Assembly: GCA_045591485.1 (NCBI GenBank)
Contig: JAZNSV010000073.1
Coordinates: 1 to 38,920 of the forward strand
Reading direction: 5' to 3'
DNA length: 38,920 bases
Source of the DNA: Colimorpha sp045591485
GTDB lineage: Bacteria; Bacteroidota; Bacteroidia; Bacteroidales; P3
A program made the position numbers and the translations under genes. The notes below the pieces were generated by a model. It was not told where the DNA came from and made no database searches. It worked only from the letters and a program-made list of their open reading frames with translations. Positions 15,975 to 24,466 of the stretch are shown piece after piece. The first letter of the stretch is position 1, and each line of letters opens with the position of its first letter.

Positions 15975-16559
15975 ATGAGGATGACATACTCAAAATTGAC
16001 CAGTATTGTGCTCCTATGCTGCTTTTCAACAGTGGCATCGGCATCGATGTGCAGCAGCAGTCCAATCAAAGAGGACAACCCAAAAATCAAAAAGGAGATG
16101 ATTGTTGTTCCCGACACGACCGTCGTTGGAATTATTGGCGAAGAAGCCGCCAACGTGCTTTTTACAGCCAAAAAAGCAACATTATACACAATGTTGCCTA
16201 CTGTAAGGCCCAAAGACCAGGATCGCACAATCGGAGGTATTCTCGTAGACAAAAGCATTCGCAAACTCAACCGCAACGAGCAGTACCTGTTCCAATATCT
16301 CTTGGCAGACAGTTTATCCTACACCGACATTCCATTGGTGCCGACAACAAGATTTCTTCCGACCGCAGCCATAGAGTTTGAGAGCAAATATGGCACCTGC
16401 CAATTATTGTTCTCTCTCACCAGCCAGGAAGTCGGTGTCGTGGTCAACGGAAGACAGACTGTGGTGAAACGTTACAGGAACGCACGACTGATTACACGCT
16501 TCTTTGCCGGCCAGATCGATGACAAATTTTATCAAGACATCTTAAAATCGCTTAAATAA
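15975..16559 (+). CDS. Exported protein of unknown function, first gene of caspase operon
   Basis: A 194-residue protein with an N-terminal signal peptide (MRMTYSKLTSIVLLCCFSTV, cleavage near ASA); a cysteine in MCSSS near residue 26 is not in a good lipobox. The mature part shows an EEAANVLFTAKKATLYTM segment, a KLNRNEQYLFQYLLAD helix and a beta-rich end with a NGRQTVVKRY stretch. I do not recognise the family. The start was chosen at the ATG that gives the signal peptide. It lies 45 nt after the leader's T-run, and its stop overlaps the caspase start by one base (TAATG), so the two are coupled. Confidence 0.75.
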   Translation: MRMTYSKLTSIVLLCCFSTVASASMCSSSPIKEDNPKIKKEMIVVPDTTVVGIIGEEAANVLFTAKKATLYTMLPTVRPKDQDRTIGGILVDKSIRKLNRNEQYLFQYLLADSLSYTDIPLVPTTRFLPTAAIEFESKYGTCQLLFSLTSQEVGVVVNGRQTVVKRYRNARLITRFFAGQIDDKFYQDILKSLK

Positions 16560-17713
16560 TGAAAAAGATTATCACAATCCTGATTGTTATGGCCTGTTGT
16601 TCTATGACAATGGCCCAACAGCAGAAGTTGAGACTGCGCACAATAGTATTTGGCGACACTTACGACCGTAGCATCGGTGTGGGAGTGGAAAAGAATTTCA
16701 CCCACTTCCAAATGATGAACGACAACATTGCCGCATGTTTAGACTTGGACGAAGATCCTGTCCAGCATGTGGGCACGGAGTGCAGCAAAGAGTATCTTAT
16801 GAAATGGCTGAAAAGCTTCAAATGCAATGAGAACGACATCGTCATTTTCTGCTACCTCGGACATGGCGGTCGCTCGTATCAAGACACATCTAAATTTCCT
16901 CAGATGTGCCTCGGTAGCGACTATGAAGACGAATGGGTCTCTATGGAAGCGCTCAAGAAAGCAATAATGGACAAGGGGCCGAGGATGTTGCTGATGCTGG
17001 GTGACTGCTGCAACAACTTCAGCAGCGGAGTGTCACCCAAATACAGCTTGATGAGCTACGCCGGAAACACAGAAGTCGAAAATCTTGAAATACGAAACAT
17101 AAAAGAGCTGTTTCTCAACTTCAAAGGCTGTGTGATAGCATCTGGCTGCAAAGCTGGCGAATATTCATGGATAAACACAGACCCGAGCAACAAAAGCCAA
17201 GCTGGTGTATTCCTGGATTCTTTTATTTGGAACCTTTCGCACTATACAAGAACCGAAAACGGCAAATGCGATTGGGGTACTCTCCTGAAGCGCGTCAGCA
17301 CACACGTTGCTAATGTTGACATCGTTGATGCCAACGGACAACACTGGCGTCAGCATCCGGAATATCGTGTAGAGCCCGGAAATGGTGGAAGCAAAGACGA
17401 TGTAGTAATTGACAAAAGATCAGACGAACTGAAAAAGAAACTTGAATACATAGCCGATGACAGGAACAGCAAGTACGATCGTATAGAGAGGGCCGAACTG
17501 TTGTACAAAAACTCATTCACCGGAAATGCAATAGTAAAAGTCGTTGGACGTGACAATAAAACAATTATCCAGACCTTGTCTGCCGAAGACTATCTCAACA
17601 AAATATCTCTGGCTACACGCTTGCGCAAAGTATCCGTATTGAACGAAACACGCGACAGTAACGGAAAAATCACACAAATGACAGTTCACGAAACATACAT
17701 TAAAAAGAAATAA
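16559..17713 (+). CDS. Exported caspase-fold (C14) cysteine protease
   Basis: A 384-residue protein with a signal peptide (MKKIITILIVMACCSMTMAQ, cleavage after MAQ). Residues about 24-230 are a caspase/metacaspase domain: IVFGDTYD at the first strand, a NDIVIFCYLGHGGRS segment with catalytic H102, and MLLMLGDCCNN with the catalytic cysteine at C151, next to C150 and D149. A later VIASGCKAGEYSW and a GVFLDSFIWNL helix complete the fold. The C-terminal 130 residues are charged and unassigned. Such proteases cleave after basic or acidic residues; being exported it would act in the periplasm or at the surface, unlike phage-defence caspases. It sits second in the operon, so its partners or substrates are probably the other exported products. 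Confidence 0.88.
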   Translation: MKKIITILIVMACCSMTMAQQQKLRLRTIVFGDTYDRSIGVGVEKNFTHFQMMNDNIAACLDLDEDPVQHVGTECSKEYLMKWLKSFKCNENDIVIFCYLGHGGRSYQDTSKFPQMCLGSDYEDEWVSMEALKKAIMDKGPRMLLMLGDCCNNFSSGVSPKYSLMSYAGNTEVENLEIRNIKELFLNFKGCVIASGCKAGEYSWINTDPSNKSQAGVFLDSFIWNLSHYTRTENGKCDWGTLLKRVSTHVANVDIVDANGQHWRQHPEYRVEPGNGGSKDDVVIDKRSDELKKKLEYIADDRNSKYDRIERAELLYKNSFTGNAIVKVVGRDNKTIIQTLSAEDYLNKISLATRLRKVSVLNETRDSNGKITQMTVHETYIKKK

Positions 17714-17721
17714 CGCACACT

Positions 17722-18405
17722 ATGAAAAAGTCAAAACTGTTTTTATGCTTATCCTTGATATTTATGATATCCGGGATGGTTCAAGCTCAGAATAGCGGAC
17801 TCGGCAAAGAGGAGGAAGCCTCGTTGCAGCAAGCCATTCAACAAAAAGTCGACCAGTTCAACGACAGGTTGACGGAGATATGGCGTCGCCCTACAGATGT
17901 TGATCGGTTGGACATGACGAAATACGATAAATACAAAAAGAAATGCATATCCGATGCACTTAAGATGTTTATCGCCAATGGTAACGACTGGTACAGTTAC
18001 GACACCGTAGAACTTCCACGCGAAGGACGATATATTCTCGACAGCACTTTAATCCATGCCGCTCCAAAGATGCGTGTATCTAGCGTCAACCGTAAAGACG
18101 AACGCCCTCTATTAGTGAAAACTTATTTAACAAAAGCCTACAATTCTGGATATGCCAAAGTCGAAGTCACATCGAGCGAAGCCTGCTTCTGCAGCAATTT
18201 GCGTAAAGTGAACGATAATCTTTATGAGGCAACGCTTACATTCACCCAACTATTCAAAGCCTATAATGGAGAGGGACGACTTGTATATGGCGACCGCACA
18301 ACCAAAACAATAAAAGCATACGTATTCCCTATTGTGACAGTGGGCGAAAGAAGATGGGAAATAGCACTTAGTGACATCTATGTAAGCGAAACGAGCAGAC
18401 TATGA
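17722..18405 (+). CDS. Exported protein of unknown function
   Basis: A 227-residue protein with a standard signal peptide (MKKSKLFLCLSLIFMISGMV, cleavage after QAQ). The mature part begins with an EEEASLQQAIQQKVDQFNDR helix, then an alpha-beta region ending in strands around ATLTFTQLFKAYNGEG and KTIKAYVFPIV. This pattern is loosely NTF2-like but not certain. It starts 8 nt after the caspase stop, and its own stop overlaps the next start (ATGA). I do not recognise the family. Confidence 0.75.
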   Translation: MKKSKLFLCLSLIFMISGMVQAQNSGLGKEEEASLQQAIQQKVDQFNDRLTEIWRRPTDVDRLDMTKYDKYKKKCISDALKMFIANGNDWYSYDTVELPREGRYILDSTLIHAAPKMRVSSVNRKDERPLLVKTYLTKAYNSGYAKVEVTSSEACFCSNLRKVNDNLYEATLTFTQLFKAYNGEGRLVYGDRTTKTIKAYVFPIVTVGERRWEIALSDIYVSETSRL

Positions 18406-19148
18406 AACGTTGGCTGTTATTCACATTGGCACTTACAATCAACGCCATGTCGTGGGGGCAGGGCGGATTCGACGACAAGAATCCGCTCAGCTTCCAACGG
18501 CAAATCAAACAGTTAGACGAATTCATTCTGCGGTTTAATCGCGACGTTGTCCCCGACGGAATGGATTCAACTTCGGACAATGTGCATAAGAAAACACTGA
18601 TGACTCTGTTTGACTTCGAATATGCCGAAAACAGAGAAAATGAAGTCCTCAATTTCATCAATAGCGTAATTCTCAACAACGAAAGGCTCTCCTATCGCGA
18701 TACCGGCTGGTATGCGCTGGCTTCTTGCCACGCGACACTCGACAAGAAACCGACCACAGTGATGCTTGTATTGAAGGTGGAGTATATTGATAGCATAATG
18801 TACAAATGGGTTATCCATTCAGCCTTCGGCGACGAACTCAGTCTGACACCTTACAAGAAATCAAAGATGCGGAAACTCTTCCCCTTGGAAAACGAAGTGA
18901 ACTTTATGCAATTATCTACAATCACAAGCCGTGACCAAGAGAATATAATGAACTACTGTGCCAAAGGATTCGAACTAGACCAAACGACAGTCTTCTTCAC
19001 TCTCGTGGCCTCGAAAAGACTCCACATAGACTACGTTGAAGACCTATCTTACCAGTTGCAAACACAAGAATACTTGTTTTGGATAAAATTCTTCGCCAGA
19101 GAGACCACAAACTCTGGCTGGTTAATCTATAACATTAAAAGAAAATGA
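18402..19148 (+). CDS. Exported protein of unknown function
   Basis: A 248-residue protein with a short signal peptide (MKRWLLFTLALTINAMSWGQ). The mature part has QRQIKQLDEFILRFNRDV, a LFDFEYAENRENEVLNFI segment, and mixed strands with TTVMLVLKVEY and YKWVIHSAFG. The general plan, a helix with QF or RFN and then a beta sheet, resembles the gene before it, which may make them distant paralogues. It overlaps both neighbours by four bases (ATGA), so it is tightly coupled. No enzymatic motif is seen. Confidence 0.75.
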   Translation: MKRWLLFTLALTINAMSWGQGGFDDKNPLSFQRQIKQLDEFILRFNRDVVPDGMDSTSDNVHKKTLMTLFDFEYAENRENEVLNFINSVILNNERLSYRDTGWYALASCHATLDKKPTTVMLVLKVEYIDSIMYKWVIHSAFGDELSLTPYKKSKMRKLFPLENEVNFMQLSTITSRDQENIMNYCAKGFELDQTTVFFTLVASKRLHIDYVEDLSYQLQTQEYLFWIKFFARETTNSGWLIYNIKRK

Positions 19149-20167
19149 AAACGATTTTCAAAAGCCCAAAATCGCCACTGTGCTTTTTGATACTTTTGGG
19201 GATGTTCGTCATTCCCATACAAACTAATGCACAAACAACAAAAGAAAAATGCTTTGAGACTGTAAACAGTTACTACAAAGCACTCAACGACTACGTAAAA
19301 TATAGCGACCTCACCGCAGATATCGCCGTCCTTTTTTACATTCCAGACTCAATCAACAAAAACATCGTCCATATTGATTTGCGCTTGTTCGAGGGCAAAC
19401 CCATTGCAGATAAAACAAGCCTCGAAAGTTATCTGGATGCCATAAAAAAAATAAAGAACACAGGCAAAGGTTTGCGTTTTGAGACATCAATAATCAAAAA
19501 GAAATACTCTGAAGAAACCCGATATGTACCCGAACTCCAGAGACGCGGTGTTGTCTCTGAATTACAAGTCGACAAAATGGTGTTTTGCGGCAATGACGAA
19601 AGACACATTATCGACAAAATAACACTTGTTGATGGGAAAATAGCAAAAATTCAATCAAAAGAATATGTCAAGCCAAAATCAAGATTTGCAGAAATGGTGG
19701 ATGAAATCTTTGAACCAGCCGACTTTGAATCTGCAGTTAATGTATGGGGATCAACAAATCTATGCTTTGGAATAACCGGTCAATTCGAAGATTTATCTCC
19801 CAGCGATGCCATACACTTGGGCTACGGCTTAGAAGGCAACGGAATCGCCAGCAGAATCAACGATGATTATGACTGGATGCCAATGCTACTCGGCCAGATT
19901 TCATGGGATTGCACATACTTCTCGCTGGGTGCCAATATCGGCATCGGCGGATACATCCACGACCAAAAAGAAGAAACGATCTATGGCGAAAGTGTTATTA
20001 CAAGTGAAGACATGTCGTCGTTTTCATTATTGGCAAGTCCTTACATAGGCATTACAATTCCTTTTGACGAAACTGCATTACGTCTTATGGTTGGATATAA
20101 TTGGTACTTCATTGCCGGAAGCGAATGGAATGGATTAAGATTTGGCCTCGGCCTTTCATTTGATTAA
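19145..20167 (+). CDS. Exported protein with probable C-terminal outer-membrane barrel
   Basis: A 340-residue protein. A signal peptide (hydrophobic stretch to about residue 30, ending TNAQ) is followed by an N-terminal domain of about 165 residues that starts CFETVNSYYKALNDY and ends LVDGKIAKIQSKEY, a layout seen in NTF2-like domains. The last 140 residues alternate strands and turns (NLCFGITGQF, FSLGANIGIGGY, FSLLASPYIGITIPF, LRLMVGYNWYF, GLRFGLGLSFD) and end in an aromatic-acidic FD, typical of outer-membrane beta-barrels of about eight strands. It might anchor the caspase system in the outer membrane. The family is not recognised. Confidence 0.7.
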   Translation: MKTIFKSPKSPLCFLILLGMFVIPIQTNAQTTKEKCFETVNSYYKALNDYVKYSDLTADIAVLFYIPDSINKNIVHIDLRLFEGKPIADKTSLESYLDAIKKIKNTGKGLRFETSIIKKKYSEETRYVPELQRRGVVSELQVDKMVFCGNDERHIIDKITLVDGKIAKIQSKEYVKPKSRFAEMVDEIFEPADFESAVNVWGSTNLCFGITGQFEDLSPSDAIHLGYGLEGNGIASRINDDYDWMPMLLGQISWDCTYFSLGANIGIGGYIHDQKEETIYGESVITSEDMSSFSLLASPYIGITIPFDETALRLMVGYNWYFIAGSEWNGLRFGLGLSFD

Positions 20168-20180
20168 AAATAATTTAAAT

Positions 20181-20612
20181 ATGAGAAACGCAATACTATT
20201 TTTAGCCGCATTATTATTGACCGCATGCAGCGAGACAACATGTGTTTGCCCCAAAGGCCATGAGGACTACGTGGGCCACTGTCCGTGCAAGGCCAGCGAT
20301 TGTGAATGTCCTGTCAGAATTCAGAAAATTGAATTGGATGGAGAAATGGTCATCGACATCTGGGGCAAAGACGACCCTCTTACCGTTGGCGACACATTGT
20401 ACATACGTGCCAGATCTGAGGATTTCTTCATCAAATCCTTGATGTACGGATACTATATCGAAACATTAGACTTCGATTCGGCAAACGAGCAACTAATTAA
20501 ACTACTTCTTCCAGAAGGGCATTTTTCAATTTCGATTTCGATAGCTGAGAAGGAAACACGCTCGACAATCAAAAGTACCAGAATCCTTTCTAATATTGTT
20601 GTAAATAAATAG
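20181..20612 (+). CDS. Small cysteine-rich lipoprotein
   Basis: A 143-residue predicted lipoprotein: MRNAILFLAALLLTACSE has a lipobox ending in C16. Just behind it is a cluster of cysteines (CVCPKGHEDYVGHCPCKASD, then CECP), seven in about 30 residues, which could bind a metal or form disulfides. The rest is a compact beta domain with DPLTVGDTLYIRARSEDFF. The ATG at 20181 is chosen because it gives the signal. It follows the barrel gene by 13 nt. Not recognised. Confidence 0.75.
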   Translation: MRNAILFLAALLLTACSETTCVCPKGHEDYVGHCPCKASDCECPVRIQKIELDGEMVIDIWGKDDPLTVGDTLYIRARSEDFFIKSLMYGYYIETLDFDSANEQLIKLLLPEGHFSISISIAEKETRSTIKSTRILSNIVVNK

Positions 20613-20617
20613 ATACA

Positions 20618-21412
20618 ATGAAAACACGTTTCATTATCGCAAGTTTTATTACTGGCATCTTATTCTCGGCTTGCACATACGACGAAATATCCCTCACTAA
20701 CACCGGAACAATCAGCTATCACATAGTACCGTTCAAAGGAGCCACTATATCATTGGATTGTTCGATACCGTATGGAGGCTATTATTTGCAGGAAATGTCG
20801 TTGGGTATGAATGACACAACCACGGCACACAACAAAATAGACATATCTCTGAATGGAAACGAGATCATCTCAACAACAGACAAAAAATGGTCGTGTACGA
20901 TTGACAGTTCCAAACTACAAAAGACGAGTTTGGATTCTCTTTTTATCCATATTGAGCATAGTGGACATTCTGATCGATATGGATGGAATTACAACCGACA
21001 AAAGGATGGTTATGCTTTACTGAACCGAAAGGGGGTCTATTCGTGGTCGACAAATATGATACCTCACGCAAGTTACAGTCACTTTTCCATACCAAATGAC
21101 ACTTTAAAACACACATATTATAATTCTATAGCATTGACACATACATCGTATATTGAATACGGTACTGACTATATCGGTTTTTCTCCAGAAGGAGGCAATC
21201 AATTGGAAATTGTTGTTGAATATCCAGAAGGAAACAGCTACTATGACAATATTTCCATATGGTATGGCGATGTTTTGTTGGACACTGTGCCACATGGTAA
21301 GTGGAGAAAAAGATATTACCTGGACGAATTCCCTTCAGGCGAGAAAGTTTTTCTAAAAAGTGTGCAGAACGAACATGAAAATTGTTATGACATAATCGAA
21401 GTGAAGGATTAA
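20618..21412 (+). CDS. Lipoprotein of unknown function
   Basis: A 264-residue predicted lipoprotein: MKTRFIIASFITGILFSACT, lipobox FSAC with C19. The mature protein is beta-rich with many Ser, Thr and Tyr, and includes STTDKKWSCTIDSS and YIGFSPEGGNQLEIVVEYPEG. No enzyme motif is visible. It follows the previous lipoprotein by 5 nt and precedes the last operon gene by 21 nt. A surface or periplasmic structural part is likely; family not recognised. Confidence 0.75.
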   Translation: MKTRFIIASFITGILFSACTYDEISLTNTGTISYHIVPFKGATISLDCSIPYGGYYLQEMSLGMNDTTTAHNKIDISLNGNEIISTTDKKWSCTIDSSKLQKTSLDSLFIHIEHSGHSDRYGWNYNRQKDGYALLNRKGVYSWSTNMIPHASYSHFSIPNDTLKHTYYNSIALTHTSYIEYGTDYIGFSPEGGNQLEIVVEYPEGNSYYDNISIWYGDVLLDTVPHGKWRKRYYLDEFPSGEKVFLKSVQNEHENCYDIIEVKD

Positions 21413-21433
21413 AATATTCCAACTATAAGCGAA

Positions 21434-22396
21434 ATGAAAACAACCAAAACATTATTCCTCGCGACAGCCGTAATGTGCTGCATTCAACTGCAGGCACAGC
21501 AGGTCGACACACTCAAGCACACGAGAAACACCCTTGAGTACAGAATCACCCCTCCTGATAAAACAATCACCGTCACAGAACGTACAGTCGAGCGTCGCGG
21601 CGATGATTCTGTGGTAACCATCACAAGCCACGACTCAATCATTCACCCATCCGACACTATTTTCCGCGAAAGAAAGAGCATCTACAGTTATGTATTCTCA
21701 TTAGGTCTCGGCACATACAACTCGGCATCGATGGTCGACGCCATGGGAGCCACTGTTCTCGAAGGAGGCAAAAATTTGGGATGGGTGCTCAACACGGAGT
21801 TCAACACACTATATCCGGTGTCGGACAAATGGGATCTCGGTCTTAGTCTTGGACTACAGGGCCTATTGTCGCCAGGAGAGCTAGAAGAAAGCTCTATCAT
21901 ACACTTCCCTAACTACGACAGTCTTGAACTAAAAGCAGTAAATCATTATTCAGATTGGAGATTGGGCTTCACCATCGATTTTGTGGCAAGATGGAATATC
22001 ACACAGAGGACGTCACTTGTGATGGGTATTGCCCCAAAGTTAGGCTTCATGCCATATCACGGTTATCTGCTTTATTCAGTAAACGACAATACCAATCGGC
22101 GTGTCGACTACGACAATTTAGCACTGTTCTTGGATGCACGTGGTTTCATTGAGATGGGCTATACTATTCTTCAAGGTGTGAACATGTTTTTGAGAGTTGG
22201 TTACAGCCACCCTTTGCTGACACTTAAAGAAAATATTTCCTATCATTTTTGGGACTTAAATGTCTATGGAAAGTCCGCAGGACACGAGTTGATATTCTTG
22301 TTCGGCTATCGGGGCGATATTCTGTCTATCGAAAAAACAAAGAGATACAAAACGCCTAACTCCCCCATCAAAGAGAGAGTTGAACGGACATTTTAG
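21434..22396 (+). CDS. Probable outer-membrane beta-barrel protein, last gene of caspase operon
   Basis: A 320-residue exported protein. The signal peptide ends QLQAQQ near residue 22. A charged N-terminal stretch (TERTVERRGDDSVVTITSHD) leads into a barrel-like region with alternating hydrophobic strands: YSYVFSLGLGTYN, WDLGLSLGLQGLL, WRLGFTIDFVARWN, TSLVMGIAPKLGF, VNMFLRVGYSHPL and ELIFLFGYRGDI. It has a basic tail, so the last strand is not terminal. The neighbours suggest it is the second outer-membrane component of the caspase operon. Confidence 0.72.
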   Translation: MKTTKTLFLATAVMCCIQLQAQQVDTLKHTRNTLEYRITPPDKTITVTERTVERRGDDSVVTITSHDSIIHPSDTIFRERKSIYSYVFSLGLGTYNSASMVDAMGATVLEGGKNLGWVLNTEFNTLYPVSDKWDLGLSLGLQGLLSPGELEESSIIHFPNYDSLELKAVNHYSDWRLGFTIDFVARWNITQRTSLVMGIAPKLGFMPYHGYLLYSVNDNTNRRVDYDNLALFLDARGFIEMGYTILQGVNMFLRVGYSHPLLTLKENISYHFWDLNVYGKSAGHELIFLFGYRGDILSIEKTKRYKTPNSPIKERVERTF

Positions 22397-22460
22397 CGGA
22401 TTGACAGCCTGAGTTCCTTGACCGATTATCAAGTAAATTTCAAGGGAAGTCTGATTTTTT

Positions 22461-22479
22461 TGCAGGCGGGACGCCTGCA
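22461..22479. repeat. Short perfect hairpin
   Basis: TGCAGGCG, loop GGA, CGCCTGCA, preceded by seven T on the plus strand. On the minus strand it would be followed by A/T-rich sequence with no gene; it may end leftward transcription or be another dispersed repeat. Confidence 0.6.
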
Positions 22480-22510
22480 TACCACCAGCCAGCAATGAAC
22501 CACCATCTAT

Positions 22511-22741
22511 ATGAACAAGAATATTATGAAAACGCTCAAAGTACTGCCATTTGTTTTCGTCTTCGGGGCGATAATGCTCGTATGTTCGGGCTGCAGCGAC
22601 AGCAATTACCACCATACGAATAAGAGCAGCTACCATTATCCTGTCAACAAGAAGCATGAACGCGTCAGGATGTATAAACACAGCTATTATTCTACGGGAA
22701 ACAAGCCCGCAGCGGCGAGACGGCGAGGCCTGCTGGACTGA
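22511..22741 (+). CDS. Small lipoprotein
   Basis: A 76-residue predicted lipoprotein. MNKNIMKTLKVLPFVFVFGA leads to a lipobox CSGC with the modified cysteine at about residue 28; a start at the second Met also gives a good signal. The mature part is short, rich in His, Tyr, Lys and Arg, and ends in RRRGLLD. Function unknown. A strong terminator follows 40 nt later, which supports it as a transcribed unit separate from the caspase operon. Confidence 0.6.
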   Translation: MNKNIMKTLKVLPFVFVFGAIMLVCSGCSDSNYHHTNKSSYHYPVNKKHERVRMYKHSYYSTGNKPAAARRRGLLD

Positions 22742-22780
22742 AGCGGAGGCGCTGATGCGGCACAAGTAAATAGTAAAAGG

Positions 22781-22815
22781 AGTGGCTATCTACCGGGATA
22801 GCCACTCTTTTCTTT
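22781..22815 (+). terminator. Bidirectional intrinsic terminator
   Basis: AGTGGCTATC and GATAGCCACT form a perfect 10-bp stem with a six-base loop. CTTTTCTTT follows on the plus strand and CCTTTTACTATT on the minus strand, so it serves both the small lipoprotein gene and aqpZ. Confidence 0.9.
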
Positions 22816-22834
22816 GTAGTCGCTGACTGCGAGT

Positions 22835-23563
22835 TCAGTCTTTCTTGCAGCTCTTGCAGCCGCCGCCGAGGCACTTGTAGGCCAGGCCGGCGAGGGCGGC
22901 ACCCACGAGCGGGGCCACGATGAAGAGCCACAGCTGGCTGCAGGCGCTCCAGCCTTCAGCGTTGCTGAAGAGGGCCTGGCTCAGCGAGCGGGCGGGGTTG
23001 ACGCTGGTGTTGGTCAGCGGGATGCTCACAAGGTGGATGAGCACCAGGGTGAGACCGATGGCCAGGCCGCCGAACTTGCCGTTGGCGTGGCGGTCGTCGG
23101 TGACACCGAGGATGACCATCAGGAAGACGAAGGTCAGCAGGGCCTCGACCAGGAAGGCGCCGCCCATGGAGACTTTCAGATAGTCGGGATTGCCCGTGGC
23201 AGCGGCGAACTCAGCGCCGTAGCCGTTGGCGGCGAAGACACCCGTCTGGCCCATGCCGGCGGCATTCCAGATGCAGAGCAGCACGGCACCGGCGATGACG
23301 GCGCCGACGCACTGGCTCACCCAATAGAGGAGCATGTCCTTCAACGACATACGACCGTTGACCCACACGCCGAACGAGACGGCAGGATTGAGGTGGGCAC
23401 CACTGATGTGACCCACACCGTAAGCCATGGCAATGACAGTGAGACCGAAGGCAATGGCCACACCGAGGAAACCAACATGTCCGAACAGCGCGGTACCGCA
23501 GCCGCCCAGAACCAGCACGAATGTACCCAGACATTCGGCAAACATCTTGTTGCAAATCTTCAT
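22835..23563 (-). CDS. aqpZ: Aquaporin Z, water channel
   Basis: A 242-residue inner-membrane channel of the MIP family. Both half-helix motifs are intact: NPA at 59-61 (SGAHLNPAVSFG) and NPA at 189-191 (TSVNPARS). The selectivity-filter positions can be placed against E. coli AqpZ as F39, H177, T186 and R192, the water-selective set rather than the glycerol one. Six membrane helices are evident. The C-terminus CLGGGCKSCKKD is unusual in carrying three cysteines. It is a single gene between convergent terminator and its own upstream gap; no clear -7 element is seen upstream. Confidence 0.95.
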   Translation of the reverse strand: MKICNKMFAECLGTFVLVLGGCGTALFGHVGFLGVAIAFGLTVIAMAYGVGHISGAHLNPAVSFGVWVNGRMSLKDMLLYWVSQCVGAVIAGAVLLCIWNAAGMGQTGVFAANGYGAEFAAATGNPDYLKVSMGGAFLVEALLTFVFLMVILGVTDDRHANGKFGGLAIGLTLVLIHLVSIPLTNTSVNPARSLSQALFSNAEGWSACSQLWLFIVAPLVGAALAGLAYKCLGGGCKSCKKD

Positions 23564-23649
23564 AATGTAATAGTTTTATAAGTTAAACATTTTGCCCGAT
23601 TAACGTAAAATTAACTAAATTATTATACAAATTGATGTTTTTTTAATCA

Positions 23650-23698
23650 AAAACTCCTAACTCTTAACTCCTAACTCTTAACTCTTAGCTCCTAACTA
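23650..23698. repeat. Heptanucleotide array at the deoD 3' end
   Basis: Seven units of the type ACTCCTA/ACTCTTA. The downstream deoD reading frame uses a stop (23685-23687) that lies inside this array, so the array also rewrote the last residues of the protein. Confidence 0.9.
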
Positions 23699-24463
23699 TC
23701 TCAAACGCCACGTCCATCATCTTGGTGAAGGTGGTCTGGCGTTCCTCGGCGGTGGTGGCTTCGCCGGTGATAAGGTGGTCGGAGACGGTGCAGATGCCGA
23801 GGGCCCTCTTCCGTTCTCCACTCTCCACTCCCCCGTTTCCACTTTCCGCTTTCCACTTTCCACTTTCCACTTTCCACTGCAATAGGCCGCGTTCATGTAG
23901 AGCTGCGCTATCTCCATCTCCACGGCCAGAACGCCCATGCGCTGCCAGCGGTCGTTGTGTGCGTTGACGGCGTAGAACATGTCGGACGAAAGCACGTTGC
24001 CCACCCTATGGCGGTAGCCCATGCGCTCGCAGGCCTCCACGGCGCGGCGCGCCAGCTGGAAGTCGGCGATGGGGGCGAAGGTGCCGGGCAGCTCGTACTG
24101 CGCGGCGTAGTTGGAGTTGGTGCAGGCACCGGTGGCGATGACGACGTCGCCCACGTGGAGATCCTCCTGGATGGAGCCGGCGGAACCCACGCGGATGATG
24201 GTCTGCACATCGTAGAAGTTGAAGAGCTCGTAGGTGTAGATGCCTATCGAGGGGCCGCCCATGCCGTGACCCATGACGCTGATGCGGCGGCCGTTGCGCA
24301 TGCCGGTGTAGCCCAGCATGCCGCGTACCTGGTTGAAAAGCACGGGGTTCTCCAGGTAGTTCTCGGCCATGAACTTGACGCGCAGCGGGTCGCCAGCCAT
24401 AATGACGGTGTCGGCAACCTCGCCTTTCCGTGCGCCGATGTGTGGGGTCGGGGTGTTGTCCAT
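23685..24463 (-). pseudogene. deoD: Purine nucleoside phosphorylase (DeoD) put out of frame by a heptamer array
   Basis: DeoD splits purine nucleosides with phosphate in salvage. From 24463 the frame is standard DeoD: PHIGARKGEVADTVIMAGDP, RGMLGYTG, MGHGMGGPSIGIYTYEL, IIRVGSAGSIQ, VLSSDMFYA and VLAVEMEIAQLYMNAA. After YCSGK it enters a 7-nt array (23813-23878) and leaves in the wrong frame, giving an unrelated tail and a stop at 23717. The missing C-terminus, RALGICTVSDHLITGEATTA with the catalytic Asp of SDH, is intact in another frame ending at 23685. Gain of one 7-nt unit, or loss of two, would join the parts. It may be a broken gene, a slippage switch or an assembly error. Confidence 0.85.
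23813..23878. repeat. Heptanucleotide array inside deoD
   Basis: On the minus strand about nine units of the type GGAAAGT/GGAAAGC/GGAGAGT with one irregular ACGGGGGA stretch. Because 7 is not a multiple of 3, each unit gained or lost shifts the frame, and all three frames are free of stops inside the array. Confidence 0.92.
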
Positions 24464-24466
24464 ATA

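Noticed and set aside
16559..17713. Caspase gene read as a phage-defence effector
   Set aside because: The protein has a clear signal peptide and all operon partners are exported, so a cytoplasmic abortive-infection role is unlikely.
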